From: Pratylenchus scribneri
Lineage: Eukaryota; Nematoda; Chromadorea; Rhabditida; Pratylenchidae
Reading direction: 5' to 3'
Length of the DNA: 64,000 bases
NCBI GenBank assembly: GCA_030063045.1
Contig: JAQSEB010000059.1
Location: 3,038,001-3,102,000, forward strand
Positions 22,255-34,529 of the stretch are shown here, one piece after another. How positions within the stretch are numbered: the stretch's first letter is position 1; every line of letters starts with the position of its first letter. Position numbers and translations under genes: made by a program. The notes beneath the pieces were generated by a model. It searched no databases. It was given only the letters and a program-made list of their open reading frames with translations, and was not told the DNA's origin.

Positions 22255-24798
22255 TTTTTGGCTGATTTTTGCGCACCAAATTTAGTGGATATTACAAAAA
22301 TTAACTATAAAAATGTTGGGAAAATTGGATGGGAGGAAATGCGTGATAAAATAATATTGAATGAATTTATGAATCATTGTTGTGTTGGCGAATGCGCAAA
22401 ATTATTAATTTATTAATATTTGTGGCGTAATAATATTGTTGGGGTGGGGGGGGGGGGGTGGATTAATTTTGTTGGATGAGGCCTAATGAATTGTGAAAAT
22501 GAATGAATGAATGAATGGAAATGGATGCCCTCTGTCCCCCTTTTGGGCGTCATCATTGTCATCATTGTCGGCGGATTTGTGGCCATCTTTAATGAGTTCA
22601 AATTCGCAGTTTTGGGTACCAAAGTTTCCTGTGCCGGCCAATTCGAAAACAACAAAATAATATGATGGTTTTCCATTTGGGGCCAATTAAAAATGTTGAT
22701 GGCGCAAAAAAGGCAAACAGAGGAATGGGCAAAGGTTAATCATGGAAATGTGCCTAAATGTGGCAATTTATGGGAATCTTTGGCCAAATCCCATTGAAAA
22801 TGAAAGAAAAGAATAAGATAAGGGAAAAAATAATAGTCGACGGCAATTTGCCCTTTGGCAATAAAAGGATTCAGACAAAGGGAAAAAAGGACAAAAGGAC
22901 TTTAATGGATGGGAATGGGAATTCGAGGAATTAATCCGCCGAAAATTGGGTGGAAATGGCGCGCATTCAAGGATTAAAAATTTGATAAAAAATGTGTGGG
23001 AAGGAAGGGGAAATTAAAGAATGGTATTTTATTTTATGTAAATTAAAGGAATAATTTGTATGGGAAAATGAGGTAAAAAGATGCGCAAAATAAATGAATG
23101 GGGAATAAAAACAAAAAAAAAAAAGATGGGAAAGGGCATCAAATTAGAGAGGAGAAATGGACACCAAATGGATGTGTTAGGCTTATTATTATTCCCTCCA
23201 TTGGGTGGAATGACGCAATTTTAGGCGTAAACATAATCCAAAAAAACACTTTAATCCATGTGATTTATTTATAATTTAATTAAAATATTTAAATCCTCTT
23301 TAAATAATCCGTCAATTGGCATTTGCCATCAAAATAAGATGGAATTTGATAAATTTTAATCGGATTAAATTTGGATTGGATGGATTATTTATTCTGTACA
23401 AATGTCAAAATGATTAAAACAATTTTAAGCATTTTTAGGGGGCATTATCGTGGGAAAATGGCACAATGAAAAATGAATTCATTTTTGAATAAATGTGGGA
23501 CAATCTTTTCTCACAAAGTCTGTGGCATGTTTATCATAAAATTACGGCGAGACAATAACAAAAATGGACAAAAAGAGTCGAGAAAGTGCAAATGAAAATG
23601 GAGCCATGTCCCCTTCCGTCATCGATGAACTTTTTAACAAAAAATGTCAAAACTTAAAAAAAAGAGAAATTGATAATCCCAATCCCGAGAATATAATAAG
23701 ATTAATATGAATTCGGGAAAGGGAATTGTCAAATTCAATTCGGGGTTTTGACTATGATTTGGATGACATGAGAAATGAACTTTTGGATGTGAAATCATTG
23801 GAAAAGGTTGATGAGGAATATTAAAATAAATGAACTAGAAAGTGTCCATTCAAAGTGTTTTGCCCATTTTTGTTCATTTTGAATAATTCAAATACTGCGG
23901 TCTTCCTCCAAATAAGACCATTAATATGTTCTCATTTGTGGACATTTTTACAGATGTGTAATGGGATGAGGATGGCCTTAATCCGTTCTTGATGCAATCT
24001 AACAAATGAATGAAATGAATTCATTTGATGCGCTGAATGGCTTTTAGCCAATGGAAGAAGAGAATAAACGTCATTTACATATCCTCCTTAATTTTTGACA
24101 CCTTCAACCAAAAAACTAATCCCCTCCTTCAGAGGCTGCAGATGGCAAAAAATGGCATTCTGTGTTTGGACATTCATAAATGGATATACCAAAGTGCAAA
24201 TGGGAAAGGGCAAAATCAAAAGGGAATGAAGGAAAATGTTAAAATGAAAAATTATATTAAATTGCAAATAATAAGATGGAAGAAATGAAGCAATGGCATC
24301 CGAATGGAAATGGTGGGAAATTGAACAAAAAGGGAAAAGGCAAAAGGGCAAAGTTAAAAAAATATTATTGAAAATATTGTTTGAATATATTCGCCAATTC
24401 TGCAAAAATTCATCAGCAGATATTAGAAATCGTGGGAAAAAAATTGGGCAAGCAAAATGGGCAAAGGAAAATAAAGTGGTCAAATGGAAGTGGGAAAAAA
24501 TAGAATGGAGTCTATGCTCTGCTGATATTTTTATTGCCAATAAAAAATGTTGATCCCAAATGAAATATTCCAACTTAATTCAAATTTATTTTAATCGTAA
24601 GCATAGTGTTCGCTCTCGCATTGTATTGGGGTTCCATCTCTCCAAACCCTTGCTGCACTGAAGTTCAAATAGGTAAGAGAAATAGCCTGCGGCGATTTTG
24701 GCACAGAGACAAGCTTCTCGCTCCTTCGGAGCACCATTATCAATTGCAATTACAATACCATATGCCATCTTCGCTCCTTCGGGGCTCATCATCAATGA
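22255..24798. other. Long gene-poor stretch (unit 2)
   Basis: Copy of 5497-8040, including the GGGGT plus 13-G run at 22442-22458 and the TGA-interrupted small frame (listed separately). Nothing else could be supported. Confidence 0.5.
23564..23824 (+). pseudogene. Small acidic ORF interrupted by one in-frame TGA (unit 2)
   Basis: Identical to 6806-7066, with the same TGA (23708-23710). No family recognised. Confidence 0.35.
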
Positions 24799-25056
24799 TA
24801 TTAAAACAAAGATTAAAACTTTCCGGAAAGAAACAAACAAAATCAGAATTAAAACTTTCCGTAAAGAAACAAACAAAATCAGAATTAAAACTTTCCGGAA
24901 AGAAACAAACAAAATCAGAATTAAAACTTTCCGGAAAGAAATAAACAAAATCAGAATTAAAACTTTCCGAAAAGAAACAAACAAAATCAGAATTAAAACT
25001 TTCCGGAAAGAAATAAACAAAATCAGAATTAAAACTTTCCGGAAAGAAACAAATCA
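24799..25056 (+). repeat. Short palindromic minisatellite array (unit 2)
   Basis: Copy of 8041-8298 with the same number and order of 36-bp units, including the variant units CTTTCCGTAAAG and CTTTCCGAAAAG. Confidence 0.95.
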
Positions 25057-25208
25057 GAAAAGTGAACAGAGGAAATGAATGGCTTTTACAATGTTTTATC
25101 CAGAAAAAAAATAAATTAAACACAGAAAAGATGTCAATTATATTCGAAAAATGACAGAATATTTTCATTAATTTTCCATTCCTCAAAATCCATCATCAAT
25201 TCTCCATA

Positions 25209-26482
25209 TTATTTTTGCTTATTTCGAATTTCACGCAATAATAGAACAATGTTTTCCAATGCAGCGGTCTGTCTTCCAACCATGAATTCCTTCTTCAATC
25301 GCCATTCCTCTCGACGAACTAATTCCAACTTTTGCATCTGAAAAAGAATTAATTAATTTATCCCAATTTTTTGTGGCATTCACCTCAAGGAATTCACATT
25401 TAAGCTGTTTCAATCGCTTTTCTGGATCCTCTACAATCTTGTTCGAGTTCGATGTCCCTTCACCATCCGCTGCCTTCCTTTTCCTTCCAAAGTCGACTCC
25501 ATTTGTTGGCCCACGGCATTGTTGGATGTTGTTATCCGCTCTCAAAAATATCTTAAAATTATTAATTTTAATGAATCCACCCTCCTCCCCCACCTTTTGA
25601 ATCGTGGCAATATTGGCATTGTCATTATTATTTGCCGCAGGGCGAATCATTTTCATTGGGATTTCACGAGCCAATGGCGGATTCTGCTGACGAGAATGTG
25701 AAAACGGTGAGGAAGAAATGCTGAATTCCGATGGGATATGTTCATTGGATTTGGTTGGCGAATTGATGCTGTTCGATTGACGATTACTTCCATTGCTGAT
25801 TGTATCCGGCGGGATCATTCCCAAAAGGGTTTCCGTCACACTGGAAGTCATTCCGGCAAAATTATCAACTGTAAATAATATATCAAAATAATTGTGAATT
25901 ATTGGTTGATTGGGACCCTGAATTAGATCTTCATTTCCCAAAAGCATTGCCATCGTGTGGGGCGGCACATCTGGTCCATCATCCCCTTCCCCTTCCTCAT
26001 CTTCATCCTCCATTTCTTCCTTCATATCACTGAATTCATTGCTAACACGTCGATTTACACCACAAAATAGGCGGAGATATTCGTGTTCAGCTGGAGTAAA
26101 TCGAATGTTGAAGTTTTCATAGCCAGGTTGTTGTCGTTTTCTGAAATTGATAAAACTAAATATAGAATTAATTTTATTTTCCTACTTGGACTCCTCTTCC
26201 AATTTATATTTGACCATTGTTTTAATGTTAAGGAATTTCTTCATCGATTGTTCAACAGTTATCTCTCGTCCGCTGCGTTCATTTAATTCATCAGTAATTT
26301 CTTTCCATGCTTGATTTCGAATTGTCCCGACACCGGATTCCAACTGAAATAAGCTTGAATTTTTAATTTAATTCACCAAATTCCCTTACCTTTGTATGAT
26401 CGCGCAATTCTTTTTGACGTAATTTTACGGCGTGAACTAAGGCGATAACACAATCTGCCGGCATATTTATCCGGCCTCGCAT
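25209..26482 (-). CDS. Myb/SANT-like DNA-binding domain protein (unit 2)
   Basis: Copy of 8451-9724 at +16,758: exons 26390-26482, 26186-26343, 25384-26140 and 25209-25337. The product is identical: N-terminal Myb/SANT-like helices, acidic segment, basic patch and C-terminal coiled coil. Confidence 0.74.
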
Positions 26483-27595
26483 TTTGTAATGTCGAAAATT
26501 CAAAAATAACAATTTATTACTAAAAGAAAATTTTTATTAAAATTATTGACTGAAAATGTGAATGTAGTTGGAAAAATGGTAAAGGAAAATGGAAAAATTT
26601 ATAATATAATATTAGTTTTAGTCTTTATTAGGGAGTATAGGTAGTGTTGAGCTAGCGCTAGCTAGGAGCGAGGAAGAAAGACTGCTTGACTATGACTATT
26701 GCTTGCGGACTGTGGAGGAGCTAGAGTGGTTGGTTGGTTGACTATAAAGCTATGTCTATGTAAAGATAAAATGGGGAGAAAGTGTAGAGGAGAATTAGAG
26801 GCAATCGATAGAATTAGTAAAAAAATACATAGTTGCCGTGGGCGACATGAGTCAAAGATGATGGAGAGTGAAATGAAACTAACGATTGTCAATTTAAAAC
26901 CAGTTTATCTAAACTCTAAACAAGAAACAAAATATCATTACTTGATCACATATCTAAACAATCAGTCTCGTCTCGATCTAGTCTAGAGCAAATAACGTCT
27001 TAAGAAATAGTCCTCCAATTCCCAGCAATAGCTAAGGATGAAAGATTAAACTAATTTTAAATTAACTAGTAATTTTCAGAAAAATTGGTGAATTTGTAAT
27101 ATAAAAATAACTTTTCGTGTTGAAAAATAATCTTAAAAAAATTAACTTTTCATGTCTAAAAATAATTTTTTGGGCCACATTATGATTCTAATTCTAACCT
27201 AATTTAACCGCTAACCCTAAAAACTTGCTGGGTCCTAACCTAGGCCATAACACCTAGTTATGGCCAAGTTATATGGAATTGAAATAAAAGAATATTTTTC
27301 GAGACGAAAAGTTTTCTGCAAATTGTAGAATTATTAATCAGCAAGAGATTGGTGTTGCCATTTGGTCATCAATCATCATAAATATTTTGTAAATTAGAAC
27401 ATGAATTTATATTTTTATTGGACATAGTGAAAGGAAAGAGGGAACATGAATATGTTAAAAATATGAATTAAAGGAAACAATATGAAGGAACAATTAAATT
27501 AAAAATGCTTGGCATCCTTTGTTATTAGGAAAAAGAGGAATATCATATTTGGTTATATCTCAATCATTCATCAAGTGCTTTGCAATTTCAGGAAT
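26483..27595. other. Intergenic, no gene seen (unit 2)
   Basis: Copy of 9725-10837, including the GAGCTAGCGCTAGCTAG palindrome. Nothing codable was supported. Confidence 0.5.
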
Positions 27596-28749
27596 TTAAT
27601 TACTTTGAATGGCATCCTGACAAATCTTTTCGTTAAGATTCTGGGCCAAAGTATTGTTCAAATTCTGGAAATTGTCCACTGTATACACATGACTGGGGTC
27701 GCCAGCAATCTTGAATTAAAAATGTTAAAAATTTATTTTCATCATTCAACTTGTTCTAATTCAGCCCTATTGAAGTCTGGGCCCACTCCAATTGCAATCA
27801 TATGAACTCCCATTTGTCTCAATTGATCAGCTAATATTCATTTCATTAATATTATTGAAAGTTCAGAGGCACTACCTGGCCCTTGGACTCGATCAGCCGA
27901 AACGCCATCTGTCAGTACAATGCAAGTTTTTGATGCAATCCTTGTGAAGTCGAATACCCTGTCCTTTGCATGGTTAATTGCAGCCCCAGTCCATGTTCCT
28001 CCGTTCATATAGATAATTTTGTCGATTGCCGCCTCCAACTTTAAATAAAAACCACCGTACACCTTTCTTACCATTTTCACCAACCAATCCACTATCATCA
28101 TAAGCTCCCAATTGAATTTCAGTGCGTGCTCGACTGCTGTATTGAACAACAGCGAGTCGATGTCCATTTGGGGAAATGTTCAATTTTCGGGCAAAATTCT
28201 TTGCAAAGCCAAGAATTTGTTGGTCAAATAATCTTTTCGTAATGGATGAAGAGCCATCCAGAATGAGAACAACATCAATGGGGGATGAGACGGGATCGCA
28301 ACGAGCTGAAAATTGGCAAATTAAAATTGTTCATTTTCATTGGGTTGAATTTTACTTGGGGCAGCCTCCATTGCCAAAGGAGGGATTGGTGTTGTCAATT
28401 CCAATACCTCATGCTGGGCATTTTCATTGCAAACTATTTTAAAATGTTTTTATTTTAATGAAAGATGATTGTTCAAACGTTTGCAGGTTTTTGGACAAGC
28501 ACAACGCATTTCCTTCCATTGAATGAGGAAAAAATTATCACAAAGTGCCTCCAATCTGGGGCAGAGTGGACTTTCATCCACACATTTATCTACAAATTCC
28601 CCCATTCGGTAATTTAATTTGATTCCAAATTTACATTTATTCACTGAACAATCGGTTTTACAATCGGCAGAACATCCCAAAATTGATGAGGCCAAAAACA
28701 ATGATGAGAAAAAGGCAAATGGAACAGCAAAAAAATTAATTTTTGGCAT
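27596..28749 (-). CDS. Secreted ShKT plus vWA domain protein (unit 2)
   Basis: Copy of 10838-11991 at +16,758 (exons 28479-28749, 28356-28433, 28085-28305, 27876-28038, 27751-27830, 27596-27709). Signal peptide, ShKT domain and vWA MIDAS residues (DGSSS, GGTWTG, VLTDG) are unchanged. The TATA-like box at 28811-28820 is retained. Confidence 0.84.
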
Positions 28750-29094
28750 ATTTTTTTGGTATTTTTGAATGTGGATGAATTTCTTTTCTCCATATAAAAA
28801 AATTTAGGGACTTTATATAGGCCGTAATCTAAACTTTATGGTACAAAACAAATGAGAAATGACGAACGCCTAAAATGGTTTCAAATATACTTTAATAAAT
28901 AAATAAATTAGAAAGGGTCGGATCCCCCTTTATCCATCCCATTTGTTTGTTCATCATAGGGAATTTAAATTTATCATTTCAAAATTAAAATCTATTCACA
29001 AATTAAGCAAAAAGCAAACAAACATACATCATTTTAGATTCAATTCATCGTCAAATGTTATTTGCAAAACCCAAAAATATCTTTTTGCCTCATT

Positions 29095-29516
29095 TTATCC
29101 TGTCAAAATAGTCGGCTCATTTCCAGGTTGGCCTTTCCAAAATCCTTTGTACCAACCCCCACTTGGGTAATATTCCTCTCGGCTAACTTTGCCATCACCT
29201 TTTTGCAAAATTAATTATTATTTAATTATAATAGGCCAATGCACTATTTGCATCCAATTGTTTGAATTCATCCAATTTTAGTGCCTCGAAGAGAGCATCG
29301 GTGTGCAAAAATTCTTGAAAGTCTAATTTTCCATCATTATTTGCATCGGATCGGCCAAATGCTTCAACTGATTGAATGAAGAATATTTATATGAAAATAT
29401 TTTTATTTAAATTTGCCTGGGGTCTCTTCCACTCGAATTTGACCTTCGGCTTTGAAAGGAACACTTAAAGAATTGGAAAATGTAATTATTAAAAGGAAAA
29501 GAATGAATCGAATCAT
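29095..29516 (-). CDS. Small secreted EF-hand protein (unit 2)
   Basis: Copy of 12337-12758 at +16,758 (exons 29417-29516, 29245-29367, 29095-29198). Identical 108-residue product with signal peptide and two canonical EF-hand loops. The GC-AG first intron is conserved. Confidence 0.8.
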
Positions 29517-29793
29517 ATGGAATTAATTTGGGTGGTCAATTTAAACAATTTATTTATTTGGGTGAATCGAAAATGTTGATTTCCAATTGACAAAATCGAG
29601 TTTTATTTTTCGCAGTCTATTCCTCTCATCATTTGGCTCAATTCAATTTACTATTTAAGGTGATTGATCCAAAATAAAAACAAGAGGCGACAATTAAATT
29701 AGAAATCTGTTTTTCTTCAACACATTTTTTGCTCCAAGGAATTTTTCACAAAAATAAAAGAAGTTGATTAAGTAATACAGAATTAAAATTTTT

Positions 29794-31298
29794 CAGAAAG
29801 AAAACAAAAAATCAGAATTAAAACTTTCCGGAGAAATCAGAATTAAAACTTTCCGGAAAGAAATCAGAATTAAAACTTTCCGGAAGGAAATCAGAATTAA
29901 AACTTTCCGGAAAGAAACAAACAAAATCAGAATTAAAACTTTCCGGAAAGAAATCAGAATTAAAACTTTCCGGAAAGAAATTAGAAATAAAACTTTCCGG
30001 AAAGAAATCAGAATTAAAACATTCCGGAAAGAAATAAACAAAATCAGAATTAAAACTTTCCGGAAAGAAATAAACAAAATCAGAATTAAAACATTCCGGA
30101 AAGAAAACAAACAAAATCAGAATTAAAACTTTCCGGAAAGAAATAAACAAAATCAGAATTAAAACTTTCCGGAAAGAAACAAACAAAATCAGAATTAAAA
30201 CTTTCCGGAAAGAAATAAACAAAATCAGAATTAAAACTTTCCGAAAAGAAACAAACAAAATCAGAATTAAAACTTTCCGAAAAGAAACAAACAAAATCAG
30301 AATTAAAACTTTCCGAAAAGAAACAAACAAAATCAGAATTAAAACTTTCCGGAAAGAAATCAGAATTAAAACTTTCCGGAAAGAAATCAGAATTAAAACT
30401 TTCCGGAAAGAAATTAGAATTAAAACTTTCCGGAAAGAAATCAGAATTAAAACATTCCGGAAAGAAATAAACAAAATCAGAATTAAAACTTTCCGGAAAG
30501 AAATAAACAAAATCAGAATTAAAACTTTCCGAAAAGAAACAAACAAAATCAGAATTAAAACTTTCCGGAAAGAAATCAGAATTAAAACTTTCCGGAAAGA
30601 AATCAGAATTAAAACTTTCCGGAAAGAAATCAGAATTAAAACTTTCCGGAAAGAAATCAGAATTAAAACTTTCCGGAAAGAAATCAGAATTAAAACTTTC
30701 CGGAAAGAAATCAGAATTAAAACTTTCCGGAAAGAAATAAACAAAATCAGAATTAAAACTTTCCGAAAAGAAACAAACAAAATCAGAATTAAAACTTTCC
30801 GGAAAGAAATCAGAATTAAAACTTTCCGGAAAGAAATTAGAATTAAAACATTCCGGAAAGAAATAAACAAAATCAGAATTAAAACTTTCCGGAAAGAAAT
30901 AAACAAAATCAGAATTAAAACTTTCCGGAAAGAAACAAACAAAATCAGAATTAAAACTTTCCGGAAAGAAATAAACAAAATCAGAATTAAAACTTTCCGA
31001 AAAGAAATAAACAAAATCAGAATTAAAACTTTCCGGAAAGAAATCAGAATTAAAACTTTCCGGAAAGAAACAAACAAAATCAGAATTAAAACTTTCCGGA
31101 AAGAAATAAACAAAATCAGAATTAAAACTTTCCGGAAAGAAATAAACAAAATCAGAATTAAAACTTTCCGGAAAGAAATAAACAAAATCAGAATTAAAAC
31201 TTTCCGAAAAGAAATAAACAAAATCAGAATTAAAACTTTCCGGAAAGAAACAAACAAAATCAGAATTAAAACTTTCCGGAAAGAAATAAACAAAATCA
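29794..31298 (+). repeat. Large palindromic minisatellite array (unit 2, one unit longer)
   Basis: Copy of 13036-14513 with one additional 27-bp unit, in the run of consecutive 27-bp repeats near 30565-30735 (seven full repeats where unit 1 has six). This is the only length difference between the duplicated units that I could find. Confidence 0.95.
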
Positions 31299-31418
31299 GA
31301 ATCAGATTTTAATGAATTTATCTTTATAATTTAGAATATCGAATTTTGAATGAACATTCAGAAATGTTTTGCTAAATTATTGTTTATGATTGTTAATAAT
31401 CAAATAAATAATTTGCAT

Positions 31419-32467
31419 TCAAATGCAGGTATTCTTTTCTCCTTCATCAATTCCAATTTTTTCCATTTCTGAATCATCGTCAATTTGTGGGGAAATCAAA
31501 AGTTGATAGGTCCATGCCCCAATGAATCCACCAATAAAAGGGCACAAAATTGGTACCCAAAACCAATTGTAATTATTAATGCTACAAAATATTGAATTAT
31601 ATTTTGATTATTTAACCAACATTCATTCACCTGAACACCTCCCATCCATAACCAACGAAAAATGTGAATATTCTTGGACCTAAATCCCTGGCTGGATTCA
31701 TTGCATTCCCTGTATTCAATGCAAATCCTGAACAAATTGATGCTAACATTATTCCAAACATTGGCGGTTGAGCAGCTTTTGGGATTTTGTTGCGTTTATC
31801 GGTGATCATACAAAGGCAAAAACAAAGAACCGCCGAACTGCTGACCTTGGAATAAAAATGAATTTAAAATGGATCGAAATAGGGTACTTTACTTGATCAA
31901 TGATGGCCCCAAATGTGCCCAAATGGGGGCCTGGATAAGTGGAAAAAATGTCAGCCGTCGCATTTGGGCCAATCACTGTACGAATTCCTTCATCAAATTC
32001 CGCAATTTTGTCTAAATAATTATTAGAAAATATAAATACAAAAATAATTCCACTACCAAAATAGAGAGAATATGTTAAAAGAGCCCCAAAATATCCGCCG
32101 GCAGTTTGTGCCAACGAATAGAGGAGGAAATGGCGAAAAGAAAGATGGCCAAAAGTCCAAGCGTTGAATGAAACGGCCGGGTTTAAATGGGAACCGGAAA
32201 TATTGAAAGCAACTTGAACGGCCAAAACCAAGGCAAGGCCCCATCCAATAGCATTGGCCACATGCGTTGTTTGGGCCCATCCATTTAGGATTTGTTGTGC
32301 TTCAAGTGCCAATCCAAGATACTGAAAATGGATTCACCAAAGAGAAATCATACAAAAATAACCATCAACATTGTGGAGCCAACAAATTCGGCAAATAAAT
32401 TCCTCAATAAAGGATTTTGGATTCGGCATTTTCTTTGCCATAATTCAAGTCGATTTTTGGTGGACAT
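31419..32467 (-). CDS. Aquaglyceroporin (unit 2)
   Basis: Copy of 14634-15682 at +16,785: exons 32363-32467, 32057-32321, 31893-32011, 31631-31845 and 31419-31581. The 288-residue channel is identical, with motifs HLNPAVSF and MNPARDLGPR. Confidence 0.92.
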
Positions 32468-32725
32468 CAAAAATAAAATAAAAATATTTGTTGATTAAAT
32501 GAATGAATGGAATGGACACTAATATTAAATATAATTCACAGTTTTACTGATAATTAATTCCATTCATTCATTCAATTTTATAACACTTTTTCCATCAGAA
32601 AGGAATTTGATTGCTGATAAAAATGGTAAATTCATTCTCACTGATCAAAATTCAATTTCTAATTCCGTTTTATCACGTTTTTGACATAAATATTTGTTTG
32701 TGTTCCAATTGCAATAAAATGATTA

Positions 32726-34288
32726 TTAATTTTGGAGGAATTCATTCATTGTTTTTTCTGTTCCATTCTTCCAAATTGATGAAAGTGCATTGCAAAATAC
32801 AACTCCAAATTTGTTTGAATTTGCCAAATTCCCATAAATGTCCTCCATTTTGAGCCATTCAATTGGATTTTCCTTCGCCATTTTTGCCCTTTCCTGAAGT
32901 CGATGCCAATTTGGGTCATTTGCCTCAATGTTTGTCCCATTCTCAGTTTGGCCAAAACAATAACGGCACCAAAGGGCACTGGCCAATGCCAAACCGCCGA
33001 ATTTAGTGTTGTGACTGTGGGAGAGGGAATACAAAATAATTCGATTAAAAATGAAACTTTATTGCATCGATGATTGAGGGAATGATGAATTTTGGTTGTC
33101 GATTGGATCCATCGAAGCAAAGTCGACGAATTGTGTCACCAATTTTGGGATTTTCCATTCTTTTTTGAACATTTTCAAAATATTCAAGCAAATTGATGCC
33201 AGGGACCGGAGGAAGAAGAGGAATTACTTCCTCCAAAATGACTTTGCGCAAAAATGAACGAATAATTTGATTTAATATTGCATCATGCACAAAATGAATA
33301 TTGAAAAGGGCACTGGCATAGGCGACCAAGGCATGGCCCCCATTCAAGATTCGAATTTTCATTGACTCAAATGGACTGACATCCGGCACAAATTGGACGC
33401 CGACTTCTTCAAAAAATGGGGCAAATTATTCAAAAGAAAAACAATAAATTTACCTTCAAGTGCCGGCCTTCCAGCCGAGAATTTATCCTCAATGACCCAC
33501 TGGCAAAATTGTTCGCAAAAAACTGGCCATCCATCATCGATGCCAAATTGTTTTCGGCATATTTCCAATTCCCTTTCTACGGTTGAAGGTGTTATTCTGT
33601 CCACCATTGAATTGGGAAAACCAACATTTTGGCCAATCCATTCAGCCAATTTTGGGTCCAAAATTGAGGCCAAACCCAAAACAGCATTTTTGGTGACCAA
33701 TCCATTATGGGGAATATTATCGCAGGACATCACACTGAATGGGGCCAATCCACCTTCCATTCGCCTTTTTAGACCAGCAACAATTAGGCCAAAAACAGTT
33801 TTTGGATTTTCGAGATTGGCGGCATCCGCCTGAATTGCCGGATCGCCGGAATTGAATTGGCCAGTCCCCGGATCAATGAAATAACCGCCTTCGGTGATTG
33901 TCAAAGAAACAATTCGAATATTTGGTTGGGCGAATTGGTCGACAATTGTTTGGGAATTGCCAACAGGGAGGAAATCCACCATTGGCCCAATCACCACGGC
34001 CTCATTGCTTTGCACATCCTGTTCCACAATTGTTGTCAAATAATCTTGGGCAGCGAGTATTTGTCGCATTTTTGCATCCGAAGGGAGAATTCCGGCACCA
34101 ATGATGGCCCAATCCAGGCATAAACCTTTATTGAACAATTTATGAAGGTAGACAGCTTGATGGGCCCGGTGGAAATGGCCAACGCCAAAATGAACAATTC
34201 CTGGCTTCAATTCACTTCGATCATATTTGGGAATAGAAATGTTGCCTTTGGCACCAATCAAATCCAAATTATTTTGGGAAAGTTTCAT
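32726..34288 (-). CDS. Mannitol 2-dehydrogenase-like polyol dehydrogenase (unit 2)
   Basis: Copy of 15941-17503 at +16,785: exons 33454-34288, 33058-33406 and 32726-33014. The 490-residue product is identical, including the catalytic MKIRILNGGH motif. It again lies 258 bp upstream of the aquaglyceroporin on the same strand. Confidence 0.9.
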
Positions 34289-34529
34289 TGTGGACTTTGG
34301 AATTGAAAATAATTCAACTTTGAGAGAAAATGGAAAAAATGGGAAAAGAAAGAATGGAGGAATAAAAGCAAACTGTGGTTTTCAAAATAAATAAATAATA
34401 TTTGCTTCAGTACAAATAAATAATTCTTTTCTTATCATTTTTTATTGACATGTTTTGGCAATAAATTGGTCACAAAAAACATTCAATTTGAGCATAGAAT
34501 TAAAACAGTTTCATTTATTCTCATTTTTC

